Below, piece by piece: positions 36,803 to 45,527 of a DNA stretch of 64,000 bases. Numbering within the stretch: the first letter of the stretch is position 1; each line of letters opens with the position of its first letter. The stretch is from Desulfobacteraceae bacterium Eth-SRB2. Lineage in GTDB: Bacteria; Desulfobacterota; Desulfobacteria; Desulfobacterales; UBA11574. The notes beneath the pieces are model-generated. The model worked only from the letters and a program-made list of their open reading frames with translations, was not told the origin of the DNA and searched no databases. Both the position numbers and the translations under genes were made by a program. Location of the stretch: contig RPGQ01000001.1 in NCBI GenBank assembly GCA_004193595.1, forward strand, positions 212,318 through 276,317, read 5' to 3'.

Positions 36803-37123
36803 TTAATAATTGGAGTGAGAATGAATAAGTTCGTGAGAAATTGGTTTTACGGTTTGCCACTCTTTTGACGTATTTTCCGCAAACCAGAGATCATAATTCT
36901 TCTGTAAATTCATCCATAGATCTGCTGTAGTATCGAAAGCCCGGGATAAACGCAATGCCATATCCGGAGTTATGGAGCCTCTCTCGTTAACAATTTTTGA
37001 TAATGTTTTCCTGGACACACCAAGGATAGCAGCCATATCTTTTATGGTAATGGATAAGGGTCCTAAGTAATCCTCTTTTATTATTTTGCCTGGGTGCGTT
37101 GGTTGCCTTTGCATTTTTCGCAT
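36803..37123 (-). CDS. higA: HigA family antitoxin
   Basis: 106 residues. The HigA signature HPGKIIKEDYLGPL opens the domain, followed by a helix-turn-helix (MAAILGVSRKTLSKIVNERG) and the ending FDTTADLWMNLQKNYDLW. It binds the HigB toxin and the operator. It follows higB by 12 bases, the toxin-first order usual for this family. Confidence 0.92.
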   Translation of the reverse strand: MRKMQRQPTHPGKIIKEDYLGPLSITIKDMAAILGVSRKTLSKIVNERGSITPDMALRLSRAFDTTADLWMNLQKNYDLWFAENTSKEWQTVKPISHELIHSHSNY

Positions 37124-37135
37124 ATTATCACCTTT

Positions 37136-37414
37136 TTAATGGTAATCATCGTAATCCACGTTGTGTGCATCCCCTTCAATGAACTCAAAAAACATCCTCC
37201 AATTTCCTGAAACGTTAACAGCATATAGCCCTTTTTTATCTCCGCTTAGCTTATGGAGGTTGGAGCCGGGGTAATTCATATCTTTGATTTCATTGGCGGC
37301 ATTCAAACGGTCTAAAATCCTTTCCAGCCTATCAGCATGCTCCGGTTTAATTCCTTTCTTGCTGCCGGTAAAGAAAAATTCCTTCAATCCTTTGTGTTTG
37401 AATGATTTAATCAT
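37136..37414 (-). CDS. higB: HigB family toxin
   Basis: 92 residues from the ATG at 37414 (an in-frame ATG at 37450 would add twelve). The RelE-like pattern of HigB is clear: IKSFKHKGLKEFF, then NYPGSNLHKLSGDKKGLYAV and NVSGNWRMFFEF. HigB toxins cleave mRNA at the ribosome. Partner is higA immediately downstream. Confidence 0.92.
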   Translation of the reverse strand: MIKSFKHKGLKEFFFTGSKKGIKPEHADRLERILDRLNAANEIKDMNYPGSNLHKLSGDKKGLYAVNVSGNWRMFFEFIEGDAHNVDYDDYH

Positions 37415-37463
37415 TTTCCATATCGTAACCTTTTGGGTTACGCATGTCAACGATTTAATTTCC

Positions 37464-37521
37464 AGCGAACGCTTTAATCAGCGGCTCGGCCCTTTGGGTC
37501 CGCTGGATTTAAATATTGGGC
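37464..37521. repeat. attC-like site 8
   Basis: AACGCTTTAATCAGCGG pairs with CCGCTGGATTTAAATATT; right core ATTGGGC is off consensus by one base. Confidence 0.7.
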
Positions 37522-37659
37522 ACTATAATCTTTATGGTTGAAAACAGCGTGCTTCAATGTTACATTATATGTTACAAAATATTAAGAATAAATATATTAA
37601 TTTGTTGTTATTGTGGTAAATAATAGTTACAATTTTTTAATCATATTAAGGGTTAAATC

Positions 37660-38787
37660 ATGAAAAGTGTTATGACATTTAAGTCCGGCAAATTTTATTT
37701 TAGCGAAATATTTGACTCCCCCAAAATTAACGATCTTTTGATCCGTGCCATTGTCCTTAATGAAACGATTGTTGACTTGCCAATTTTACCTAAAATGTCT
37801 TCTCAATTAGAGCCTGAAATTATGTATAGTTCGATTTCTGGAACTGCTGCGATAGAGGGCAACCCAATTACAGAAGAAGATGTCAAGAGGATTGCGGAAG
37901 GCCAGGATATTGAAGAATATACAAAAAAAGATAAACAAGAAATTATTAATTTAATAAAGGCATATAGTTTGCTCTCTGACATAGATTCCACTGAAAATCC
38001 CTATATGTTAACCGAGGAACTTATTTGCGAGTTACATAAAATTATTACCGATCAAGTTCCTGACGAGCATAACATTCCCGGTCAATACCGCAATGGAATT
38101 GTTTATGTTGGGAATAAAGCTCATGGGGGAATATATACCCCTCCCAAAATACTCGAAGATATAAAGAACTTAATGAAAGAGTTTATTTCTTGGATAAATA
38201 GTGATGAAATTATTAATATTAACCCGTTTATCAGAGCCCCTATCGCCCATTATCATTTTTGTACTATCCATCCTTTTTGGGACGGAAATGGCAGAACTGC
38301 AAGGTTACTTGAGGCAATAATTTTACAAGCTGCAAATATAAAATATATGCCAAAAGAGTTATCTAATTTCTACTATAGAAATGTTGACGATTATTACATT
38401 GCTTTCTCAAAAACCATTAAACTAAAAAAAGATATCACGCCATTTGTCGATTATTTTTTGAACGCCGCAGTAAGCTCACTCAACAAAATTAAGGAATCAA
38501 TAGTCTATTTTATCCGTATTTTTACTCTAAGGGATTATTATACATATCAAAATCAGCATAGACATATTACAAAAAGACAATTTGACTTGGTGTCATTATT
38601 ATTAGATTACCCTGCAAATTTTACGTTCAATATTAAAGATTTATCCTCTACCCGGCCATTTTCCTTTCTTTACAACAGGGTCAGTACGCAAACCGCAAGA
38701 AGGGATTTAGCAAAATTATCAAACATGAGATTAATCGTTCTTGATGATAAAGGGAAATATTATCTAAATCTCCGTGTTTTAGGGTAA
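37660..38787 (+). CDS. Fic family protein
   Basis: 375 residues, the only cassette gene on the plus strand. The catalytic Fic motif HPFWDGNGRTARLLE begins at H204. An inhibitory-helix motif of the (S/T)xxxE(G/N) type is at T62-N68 (TAAIEGN), so this is an N-terminally self-inhibited Fic. A winged-helix-like C-terminal part follows (about 290-375). Fic enzymes usually transfer AMP to target proteins. It lies between two attC-like sites. Base composition is AT-rich compared with the flanking permease operons, as for other cassettes. Confidence 0.92.
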   Translation: MKSVMTFKSGKFYFSEIFDSPKINDLLIRAIVLNETIVDLPILPKMSSQLEPEIMYSSISGTAAIEGNPITEEDVKRIAEGQDIEEYTKKDKQEIINLIKAYSLLSDIDSTENPYMLTEELICELHKIITDQVPDEHNIPGQYRNGIVYVGNKAHGGIYTPPKILEDIKNLMKEFISWINSDEIININPFIRAPIAHYHFCTIHPFWDGNGRTARLLEAIILQAANIKYMPKELSNFYYRNVDDYYIAFSKTIKLKKDITPFVDYFLNAAVSSLNKIKESIVYFIRIFTLRDYYTYQNQHRHITKRQFDLVSLLLDYPANFTFNIKDLSSTRPFSFLYNRVSTQTARRDLAKLSNMRLIVLDDKGKYYLNLRVLG

Positions 38788-38794
38788 TTTCTCT

Positions 38795-38856
38795 GCCCAA
38801 CGTTGCTTTTCAGCGGGCGCGACTTTTGGCGCTCCGCTGCAAAAGCCTTGTTCGAA
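38795..38856. repeat. attC-like site 9
   Basis: GCCCAACGTTGCTTTTCAGC and GCTGCAAAAGCCTTGTTCGA form a compact 62-bp site. Confidence 0.82.
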
Positions 38857-38864
38857 ACTCATCA

Positions 38865-39353
38865 TTATTCAGAGGTATAAATTTCTTTACCACGAGAGGT
38901 AAAAGAAACCCCTTGTTTCGATTGCGTACCAATCATTACTGATTCAACAATGGGTGGATTAACAAATTTATCGGATTGCCATTGAACTATAAAATTGGCA
39001 CCTGATCCCCCACTTTTGTCTCTTTCTGGTATTACATAGCGTAAAGATTCTAATGGGTTTAATGTTACTGGTCTATCTATCTGTTTTTTTAATAGTTTAC
39101 CTTGTGTTTCGTAATAATCAACCAAGGTGATTTTGATTTGATGCTTCGGATCAATGTTTCTGATGCTCAATGTCACCGTCAATAGGAAAGGTCTTTCTCT
39201 ATTGCCACTGTATATATGTGAATAGGCAGGTACATAAAGAATCTGGCCTTTCGATAACTCAATATTTTTATCAGCGGCATATAATAAAATGGGTGAAACA
39301 AAAAAAATGCATAATAAAATAAGTAAATGTTCAAAAGAAATATTTTTCGTCAT
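38865..39353 (-). CDS. DUF3124-like exported protein
   Basis: 162 residues. A signal peptide covers about residues 1-26. The rest is a beta-rich domain with GQILYVPAYSHIYSG, LLTVTLSIRNID and the end FIVQWQSDKFVNPPIVESVM, which I associate with DUF3124. It should lie in the periplasm. Function unknown. It is a single-gene cassette. Confidence 0.8.
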   Translation of the reverse strand: MTKNISFEHLLILLCIFFVSPILLYAADKNIELSKGQILYVPAYSHIYSGNRERPFLLTVTLSIRNIDPKHQIKITLVDYYETQGKLLKKQIDRPVTLNPLESLRYVIPERDKSGGSGANFIVQWQSDKFVNPPIVESVMIGTQSKQGVSFTSRGKEIYTSE

Positions 39354-39378
39354 TGTTATTCTCCAATTATTTTTGTGT

Positions 39379-39440
39379 GTCGAACGCCGCGGGTTATGGG
39401 CGGCGGGTAGTTTCGCCGTCCCTTACCACGCATGTTCTCC
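39379..39440. repeat. attC-like site 10
   Basis: AACGCCGCGGGTTATGGGCG and CCTTACCACGCATGTT are the two halves, with an inner GGCGGCG / CGCCGTC stem; core GTTCTCC. Confidence 0.75.
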
Positions 39441-39449
39441 AAACCCACC

Positions 39450-39830
39450 TTAATAACGGTGCGCTAAGACGAGACCGGTTTCATCCAACTTTTTCAAAAG
39501 GTCTCGTCTTTCCCTCGCCAGCATCTTTAATCGTCGTTTCTTATATGGCTTCACCCTGGCCATTTCCAGCACGATATTGGCCAACTCGGATACTTTTTCA
39601 TTTTCGGAATCAGCCAAAACGGTTAAACGTTCCACATTCTTTTTGGAAATGTGGGATTGGTTCATGAATGAAAATATTTCCTCTGTTTGGTCTATCTCAT
39701 CTCTTTCAGTCTTGGGCTTCCGAGCACATTCTTTGCAGATATGATTCCGATGCCCTTTCCCGGAAAATTTTTCATTCGGTCGGGTTTTTCCACAAATTCG
39801 GCAATAATGACCACTTCGTTTCTTTTTCAT
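39450..39830 (-). CDS. Small zinc-ribbon protein of unknown function
   Basis: 126 residues from the ATG at 39830, chosen because the nine residues before it lie against attC site 11. Two CxxC pairs at the start (CRICGK and CKECAR) suggest a zinc ribbon; the rest is helical and charged. I do not recognise a family. It is a single-gene cassette, possibly nucleic-acid or protein binding. Confidence 0.7.
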   Translation of the reverse strand: MKKKRSGHYCRICGKTRPNEKFSGKGHRNHICKECARKPKTERDEIDQTEEIFSFMNQSHISKKNVERLTVLADSENEKVSELANIVLEMARVKPYKKRRLKMLARERRDLLKKLDETGLVLAHRY

Positions 39831-39838
39831 AATTTGAT

Positions 39839-39966
39839 GGAGAACGCTCCGGTTCACTAGATCGCAGGGGCTTCAAGGGTTTTCTAAAGAACGACGAGCC
39901 TCGAATACCTAAATTCTGTCAAAATGGCACGGCCCCTGCGATCTGGTGAACCCGGTTGTTCGATGC
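39839..39966. repeat. attC-like site 11
   Basis: Arms of nearly 28 bases: AACGCTCCGGTTCACTAGAT with CGCAGGGGC, and the complement GCCCCTGCGATCTGGTGAAC with CCGGTTGTTCG. Confidence 0.82.
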
Positions 39967-40418
39967 TAAAATAGTTTATGTATTCTATTTTCAAGTAGAT
40001 ACTTTTCAAATTCGTAATCATGAAGCAGCTTGCCATCACGTCTTGTTTTGGCAGTGGGATCAACCGCCATGAAAAAATGATACCTTCCTTCAGGTTTTTG
40101 CTGTGCGAGAGAGGCAAGTTCGGCAGTTTTGATTAGCCACACACGATTACGCTCAAGATCGACAAATGCGAAAAGATCTGCTGGCGAGCCCTGTGGAGCC
40201 CACCAATCAATGGATAGTTTACCCTTCCCGCCGCCTGGCTTAGCCTTTAAATTGGTTTTAACCTGTATAGTTATAGCATCCTGCTTTCTTGATGAATATG
40301 CTACCAAATCAATTCCTGAATCTGTGGTAAGTGGGGCTGATTCAATTCCATATAGTAGAAGTTTCTGCTGAACGAGCAATTCTCCAGCTTTACCAATTTG
40401 TGCTTTTGTTATTTTCAT
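39966..40418 (-). CDS. Possible PD-(D/E)XK-type nuclease-like protein
   Basis: 150 residues from the ATG at 40418, since the sequence before it is attC site 12. KITKAQIGKAGELLVQQKLL is a helix often seen at the front of endonuclease-like folds. It is followed by DSGIDLVAYSS and, fourteen residues on, ITIQVKTN, which together give the D...QxK pattern of that superfamily. Similar proteins are usually annotated as hypothetical. No partner gene. Activity is not established. Confidence 0.65.
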   Translation of the reverse strand: MKITKAQIGKAGELLVQQKLLLYGIESAPLTTDSGIDLVAYSSRKQDAITIQVKTNLKAKPGGGKGKLSIDWWAPQGSPADLFAFVDLERNRVWLIKTAELASLAQQKPEGRYHFFMAVDPTAKTRRDGKLLHDYEFEKYLLENRIHKLF

Positions 40419-40428
40419 ATCATTGTCA

Positions 40429-40553
40429 TCGAACGCCCCGGTCAGGAGCAGCCAGGGCTTCCACTGAACGTTTAAATATTTGATGACTTCCAGATAGTAA
40501 CTATTGTTCAAACTCGCCCGGCCCTGGCTGTTACCTGGACTGGGAGGTTAAAG
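40429..40553. repeat. attC-like site 12
   Basis: AACGCCCCGGTCAGGAGCAG and CAGCCAGGGC pair with GCCCTGGCTGTTACCTGG; the right core reads GTTAAAG. Confidence 0.7.
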
Positions 40554-40563
40554 GGCCGCCCTG

Positions 40564-40980
40564 CTATTCAAATGCCGCTTTAATAATAGATTGCTCAAGC
40601 TCAAAGGATGGAATCCATGAAAAGTTGTCCTTAAATGCTTTTTGCGCAAATCTATCAGTGGCATGAACTACATTTGATGATTCTCCGGGCAATGGCAATG
40701 ATATCATGCCAATGGCGACACGCTGCTCTTCATCATGAAATTCTTTGTCTACGCGTCCTTTTGAGTCAAATTTCAGATACCCATAAACAATTCTTGCGAT
40801 TGAAACGGGTTTTCTGTTTTCTATTTCGAGAATCACTTCTGCATAACGAATGCGGGTGTTTTTATATTCAAGATGAACCTCTTTAGGGGCTCTATTGAAA
40901 ATTCTTTCAAAACTTGTATGAGAGATACGTTTGATTTCGTCTCTATCGTTTATAAAAAATATTCGGAAACCAAAACCCAT
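40564..40980 (-). CDS. Hypothetical protein
   Basis: 138 residues with a mixed strand and helix pattern (GFGFRIFFINDRDEIKRI at the start, YAEVILEIENRKPVSIARIV in the middle). No membrane segment or known motif. GGAG precedes the ATG by seven bases. Single-gene cassette between two attC-like sites. Confidence 0.75.
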   Translation of the reverse strand: MGFGFRIFFINDRDEIKRISHTSFERIFNRAPKEVHLEYKNTRIRYAEVILEIENRKPVSIARIVYGYLKFDSKGRVDKEFHDEEQRVAIGMISLPLPGESSNVVHATDRFAQKAFKDNFSWIPSFELEQSIIKAAFE

Positions 40981-41007
40981 AAGAAACTCCTATTTCATGA
41001 TTTAGCC

Positions 41008-41081
41008 CTTTAACGCTGCAAATAACCGGTGCAAATGAAGCGCAGCGGAATTTGCATCCGAGTTAATTTGCCTTGTTAGCT
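41008..41081. repeat. attC-like site 13
   Basis: TTTAACGCTGCAAATAACC and the complementary TTAATTTGCCTTGTTAGCT form the ends of a 74-bp site. Confidence 0.72.
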
Positions 41082-41082
41082 G

Positions 41083-42183
41083 CTATCTCTGATTTTTCTT
41101 GTGCTTCATTACAGTTTTACATAATTTTCCAAACTGTTTATCTTTTTGCCTTTTCTCTAAATATGACATTTCATTATAGATTGATTCTTTTTTCATTTTT
41201 ATATAATTTAGATATCTTTTCTCTGGCACTTGCCCAATTTCCACTGCCTCTAAAACTGCACAACCTTTTTCATTAACATGAGTACAATCATTAAATTGAC
41301 ATTTTTTTGATAGCTCTGAAATTTCTGTAAATGTTTCATCAATGCCTGTTTCTACAGAAAAATTACCGAGTTCTCTCATTCCCGGCGTATCTATCAGCAT
41401 TGCTTCGCAATCTAACTTTATTAATTGCCGATATGTTGTGGCATGCTTACCCTTACTATCCTTTTCTCTAACTGTCTTTGTTGTAAATATTGATTCTCCG
41501 ATTAGATTGTTTAATAAGGTTGTTTTACCAATACCTGATGATCCCAATAGACAATATGTTTGCCGAGGAGCCAGAAGATTCTTTACGTTTTTTAAACCGG
41601 ATTCATTTTCATTACTGAATGGCTGCACATGCAAAAAGGGCATTATTTTATGGATTTCTGAGACTCTATTAGCGATCTCTTCTTTATCAAGGAGATCACT
41701 TTTGCTCAACAATACGATTGGCTTGATGTTGCTATCTTTAACCATCACTAAATATCGTTCAAGTCTCCTGAGATTAAAATTTGTGTCCAGAGATTGAACA
41801 ATCAATGCGACATCAATATTGGCAGCAATCAATTGAAAATCAACTTTCTTCCCTGGAGTTTTTCTTCTAAGCAGTGATTTTCTCGGCAATACATTATGAA
41901 TTATTGAAAAGGTATCTTCATCGTAGAAGGTTGCTAAGACCCAATCCCCTACAGCAGGGTAATCAATCGGAGAAGACGCACTGAAAACCATTTTACCAAT
42001 CAGTTCGGAAAAGATATCGTTCTTTCCATTATTAATGATATAACTATCTTTATGAACAGCCGTCACTCTTGCAATTTCAAAACTATTCAAATCATTAGAA
42101 TCAACTTTATCATTGAACCATTTTGAAAAGCCAAGTTTTTCTATACCGGATGAAATCATATTCATATTTATTTCTAAACACAT
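41083..42183 (-). CDS. rsgA: RsgA-like circularly permuted GTPase
   Basis: 366 residues. An OB-fold region (about 40-105) is followed by the permuted GTPase order: G4 LLSKSD first, then G1 GSSGIGKTTLLNNL, G2/G3 with DTPGMREL. A C-terminal zinc site (CQFNDCTHVNEKGC) completes it. RsgA helps mature the 30S ribosomal subunit. A copy inside a cassette array is likely to be a second, acquired form rather than the housekeeping gene. It shares a unit with the methyltransferase upstream; no attC lies between them. Confidence 0.9.
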   Translation of the reverse strand: MCLEINMNMISSGIEKLGFSKWFNDKVDSNDLNSFEIARVTAVHKDSYIINNGKNDIFSELIGKMVFSASSPIDYPAVGDWVLATFYDEDTFSIIHNVLPRKSLLRRKTPGKKVDFQLIAANIDVALIVQSLDTNFNLRRLERYLVMVKDSNIKPIVLLSKSDLLDKEEIANRVSEIHKIMPFLHVQPFSNENESGLKNVKNLLAPRQTYCLLGSSGIGKTTLLNNLIGESIFTTKTVREKDSKGKHATTYRQLIKLDCEAMLIDTPGMRELGNFSVETGIDETFTEISELSKKCQFNDCTHVNEKGCAVLEAVEIGQVPEKRYLNYIKMKKESIYNEMSYLEKRQKDKQFGKLCKTVMKHKKNQR

Positions 42184-42196
42184 AACGAAAAGTTCA

Positions 42197-42949
42197 CTAT
42201 ACGGCTCTCATAATATAAAACGAGTACCCGTAGATTTTTTCATATTCTTTAAAGAATTTCATCTCCTCTTCTGTTTCACTAATAACGGATTGCATGATGC
42301 TGTCATTTGAATTCTTGAAAGATTTCATATTTTTTCGAAGCGGCTCATAGTAATTATCCCACCAAGCCCTTGACGGCAAACGGTGTGTTCCTAAAACGTC
42401 AAAACCTGATGAATTTATAATGTCGGCGTTTTCTGGCTCGGTTTTGATAGCAGGGTAAGCGTTTTGCATAAATATTTTTACAGATTCTGGCACTTCACTT
42501 GTGAAATAGTTCATTTCCGAAATGACAGCGATCCCATTAGATGCCATTAATGGTCTCCAGGCTTTCAGCGCACCTTCAAAGCTTATGTTATAAGCGGCTC
42601 CCTCAAACCATAGAAGGTCAATGGTTCCTGGCTCCCAATCAAGATTTCCCATGTCACATTCGATAGTTTCTACCAAATGTTCAAGTCCCCACTGTTTTGC
42701 TCGATCTTCGAGTTCATCCAAGAATTCTTGCGAAAAGTCTACTGCTCGTACCTTTGATTTAAATTTGTCCGCCAGAATTAGTGCTCCTGCACCAGCACCA
42801 CAACCGATGTCTGCTATACATGGGTTTGTTGGTAGCTCTGGAAGTTGTGAAATTATATAGTTGGAATAATCTGTATCACCAGGGCCTTGCCTCTCAAGGC
42901 CTCAATGTATTTCGATAAGCGCCCGAATATATTTTTCTTGTTCTTCCAT
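42197..42949 (-). pseudogene. SAM-dependent methyltransferase with in-frame TGA
   Basis: The frame starts at ATG 42949 behind GGAGA and reads MEEQEKYIRALIEIH, then a TGA at 42902-42904, then continues without a shift as GLERQGPGDTDY. The SAM-binding motif ADIGCGAGAGALIL follows. The remaining 235 codons form a complete class I methyltransferase. A single C-to-T change of a CGA arginine codon explains the stop. Either the gene is dead, or a shorter product starts downstream; the first good internal start would lose motif I. Confidence 0.8.
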
Positions 42950-42982
42950 GAAATCTCCTTGATATAAAATCATTCATGTTTC

Positions 42983-43060
42983 AGCTAACTAGTTTCAGCT
43001 GCGTTGCCCAGAGCGAGGAACGAGCGGCGGGTAACGTCAGCTGGAAACACTCGTTAGGGC
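42983..43060. repeat. attC-like site 14
   Basis: AACTAGTTTCAGCTG pairs with CAGCTGGAAACACTCGTT; core GTTAGGG. 78 bp. Confidence 0.8.
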
Positions 43061-43062
43061 AG

Positions 43063-44088
43063 CTAATATTTCCGGCTGTCAAATTTAGTTGAATATTTTT
43101 TACCAGTACGCCTTGTAATACAAACTCTAATTCTTAAATCTTTAGTTGGGAAGTTTACCCATGATCGATACAAATCTAAAAAAGAACAATTGAACAAATG
43201 TTGGTATAGTTCTTTATCTTTTTGTTTTCTTTTGTAATTCTCAAATATAACTGTACAATTAGGCATAGTAATTATTGCAAAATCAACGAGACTTTTCTTT
43301 TGAAACTTTCCACCGAATTCCATTACATAAGCTTTATCTGACTGACATTGTGTTTCTAATCTATCATAAATTTTATCACCTTTTTTTCCATATATTGAAT
43401 GCCAAATAGCGCCCCAGGTGATTGTTGAGTTCCAAATTAAAAAAGGCTCACATTGATCTTTCCAATTGTTTAATTTCCAAGCGTGTGGATCTAAAAGATC
43501 AATCCATAAAATATTGGTTGCTTTTGCTTTAAATTGCGTTTCTGTATCTTTTATTCCAGCTAATTTTGAAATCGCTTCCCCTTGAAAATTATCACGATGT
43601 CTTTTAGGAAATCCCATAGGTGCAATTTCTGACACTTGCATTTGAATATTATTTTGCTTTACATTTTCATGTTCCATATTAGTATCTTTTGTCGCACCTA
43701 ATGGAGTATTGACTTCAATCAATATTGGTTTTCCATTGTAATCAACAGTAAAATCACAACCCTTCCCTCCACGTGGTGTTATTGAATTGTCAAAAATGTC
43801 ATACAGGAAACCCAGTGCTCTTACTTCGCCAAGAATAGCTGATAAATTTCGCTCTTCTTTTTCTTTTAATAATTGATTCATTTTGCCTTCAAGCCATCGA
43901 GAATACTTCGGATCAGTATCTTGACGTCTTAAACCATCTTCGATTCGTTGACAAAGGTAAAACTTATCATTGAGATACCTGTTGCCATCCTTGTATCTCA
44001 AAATATCGATCAGATACTTCTTATGTTGAGTTTTTGACCCATTAATCTTATTTACTAAGTTGTCTATGTATTTATATTTGATAGTCAT
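43063..44088 (-). CDS. Hypothetical protein, possible nuclease-like fold
   Basis: 341 residues, no membrane segment. Near the middle, GGKGCDFTVDYNGKPILIEV has the spaced D and E on adjacent strands seen in restriction-endonuclease-like folds, but the following Q/E-x-K lysine is not clear. The C-terminal part is rich in aromatic residues and lysine. GGAG precedes the ATG. It fills one of the larger cassettes. I cannot name a family. Confidence 0.75.
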   Translation of the reverse strand: MTIKYKYIDNLVNKINGSKTQHKKYLIDILRYKDGNRYLNDKFYLCQRIEDGLRRQDTDPKYSRWLEGKMNQLLKEKEERNLSAILGEVRALGFLYDIFDNSITPRGGKGCDFTVDYNGKPILIEVNTPLGATKDTNMEHENVKQNNIQMQVSEIAPMGFPKRHRDNFQGEAISKLAGIKDTETQFKAKATNILWIDLLDPHAWKLNNWKDQCEPFLIWNSTITWGAIWHSIYGKKGDKIYDRLETQCQSDKAYVMEFGGKFQKKSLVDFAIITMPNCTVIFENYKRKQKDKELYQHLFNCSFLDLYRSWVNFPTKDLRIRVCITRRTGKKYSTKFDSRKY

Positions 44089-44107
44089 TTCTTTACTCCA
44101 CTTTTAA

Positions 44108-44238
44108 GCCCTAACGCCAGGCTGAGGGGCCGGGAAATGTTGACGATAAGCTTACGACAAAGTGAGAATGTGCGACTAAGTAAACTTTTCGAAACCGACA
44201 CGGCTTTTCCCGGTCCCTCTCCAGCGTGATGTTCGGAG
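44108..44238. repeat. attC-like site 15
   Basis: CCTAACGCCAGGCTGAGGGG and CCCTCTCCAGCGTGATGTTC form the ends, with an inner GGCCGGGAAA / TTTTCCCGGTC stem. Confidence 0.8.
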
Positions 44239-44239
44239 A

Positions 44240-44791
44240 TCAATGATCGTCTGGAAATGATTCATAATACAACTCACAAAGCCCATCATGATATCCCCAT
44301 CCAATTCCCGAAGCAGAATCCATTATTTCATGTAAACGTTCTTTAAATACTTTTTGTTCTTCTGTAGGGAGTTCCGTTGTATTTAAAATGGCCTTTTCAT
44401 ACATGCGAAGCACAGAATCATAAAATTCATCATCAATATCCCCGTAGCTCAAAGTAAAGTTGTTTCCGCACTCAACAAAAAAGACCATTAATTCAGTTTC
44501 ACCTTTAACATCATCTAAAGCTTTTGAATATCGGTTTATTGCGTCTTCTGCACGTCCTATATCTAAAACCTCGCTATCCTCAAGATAAGGATGTATCGCA
44601 TTTTGAATAATTCGCTTGTAAGATTCCAAGGTATCCTCACCTAATGAGAAGCGAGCGTGGAAAAATTCTTTATTGTTTTCAGACAAACGATAAAGATCTC
44701 CAATTAGTTTTAGTAATTCGGCATTATTGAAGCTTTTTACATTTCTTTTAACGTCAATCCAAGATGCTGTCTTTTTCCTTTTTTTTGGCAT
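44240..44791 (-). CDS. Conserved hypothetical protein (DUF6155-like)
   Basis: 183 residues, mostly helical and acidic. FNNAELLKLIGDLYRLSENN and VFFVECGNNFTLSYGDIDDE and the end GIGWGYHDGLCELYY resemble a family of cytosolic proteins of unknown function that I tentatively place in DUF6155. Single-gene cassette. Confidence 0.72.
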   Translation of the reverse strand: MPKKRKKTASWIDVKRNVKSFNNAELLKLIGDLYRLSENNKEFFHARFSLGEDTLESYKRIIQNAIHPYLEDSEVLDIGRAEDAINRYSKALDDVKGETELMVFFVECGNNFTLSYGDIDDEFYDSVLRMYEKAILNTTELPTEEQKVFKERLHEIMDSASGIGWGYHDGLCELYYESFPDDH

Positions 44792-44809
44792 TAAATTGTC
44801 TTCCTATGC

Positions 44810-44871
44810 ACCGAACAGGTGCTTCACGCGCGGCGGCTTTTTGCCGTCGCAGTGAAAGCATAGGTTATAAC
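44810..44871. repeat. attC-like site 16 (nearest to intI)
   Basis: AACAGGTGCTTCACGCGCGG pairs with CGCAGTGAAAGCATAGGTT, inner GCGGC / GCCGT stem. Confidence 0.7.
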
Positions 44872-44885
44872 ATGCCGTTATTTTT

Positions 44886-45527
44886 TTACAAATGCTGCGA
44901 CATGAAAGATTGTATGCCAATAATCATGTTTTCGACTTGCTTCCTATTGGATTGTTCAAATTCACCATGCGCTGCGCTATTTCTAATCCCTGCCCAAGTC
45001 CGCAATTGTTTAGCAACTATTTCGTTAAAAACCCCTCTCTTTTTTAAACATTCAATGAGTGCGTTTAACATTAATGGTTTGCCTTTTTCGTTTACTGTAG
45101 ACTCGGGTGGGGAAAGCCGATTGCAAAGCGTTTTTAGAGTTTTTTCTAATACAGCACCAGCAAGAACGGCGGCAGGGACATGATCATGTTTTCCTTTTAT
45201 ACCCTCGCTAAGGAGTTGTTCAGCTTGACCCATATAATCACTGGATAATTCTGCCTCTATTTCAAGGTACAAACTTTCTAAGAAACCATTATTAAGATCA
45301 TCTTTTATTGATTTTAAAAAAGAGATTCCGAATTCCAGGTTCCCTTTTTCGTTTTTTAAATTGTGAAAACCCTCTACGGTATTCCTATGAAGACTATTGG
45401 CAGGAATAATATTGTCTAATAAAGTTATGCAATTTGTCCTCCATTCTACAAAGCTGGGCCAATCTATTTGTGTAATCTGTCTGGAAGCAGATACTCTGCC
45501 GGTAGCCCAGTTTTCTGTGCCCTGGAA
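44886..45527 (-). pseudogene. HEPN/DUF4145-like protein without a clear start
   Basis: 213 codons are open, but no ATG, GTG or useful TTG lies near the likely N-terminus (QIDWPSFVEWRTNCITLLD). Residues further on, HVPAAVLAGAVLEKTL and WAGIRNSAAHGEF, match the helical HEPN-type fold with its RxxxxH motif, found in many RNA-cutting toxins and immunity-linked proteins. An overlapping frame (45464-45712) could hold the missing start if one frameshift near 45480 is assumed. I treat it as a 5'-damaged gene at the intI-proximal end of the array. Confidence 0.6.

Noticed and set aside
42902..42904. TGA in the methyltransferase as a selenocysteine codon
   Set aside because: The surrounding residues (IEIH-GLERQ) are not a redox site, no SECIS-like hairpin is evident just after it, and a CGA-to-TGA change explains it simply.
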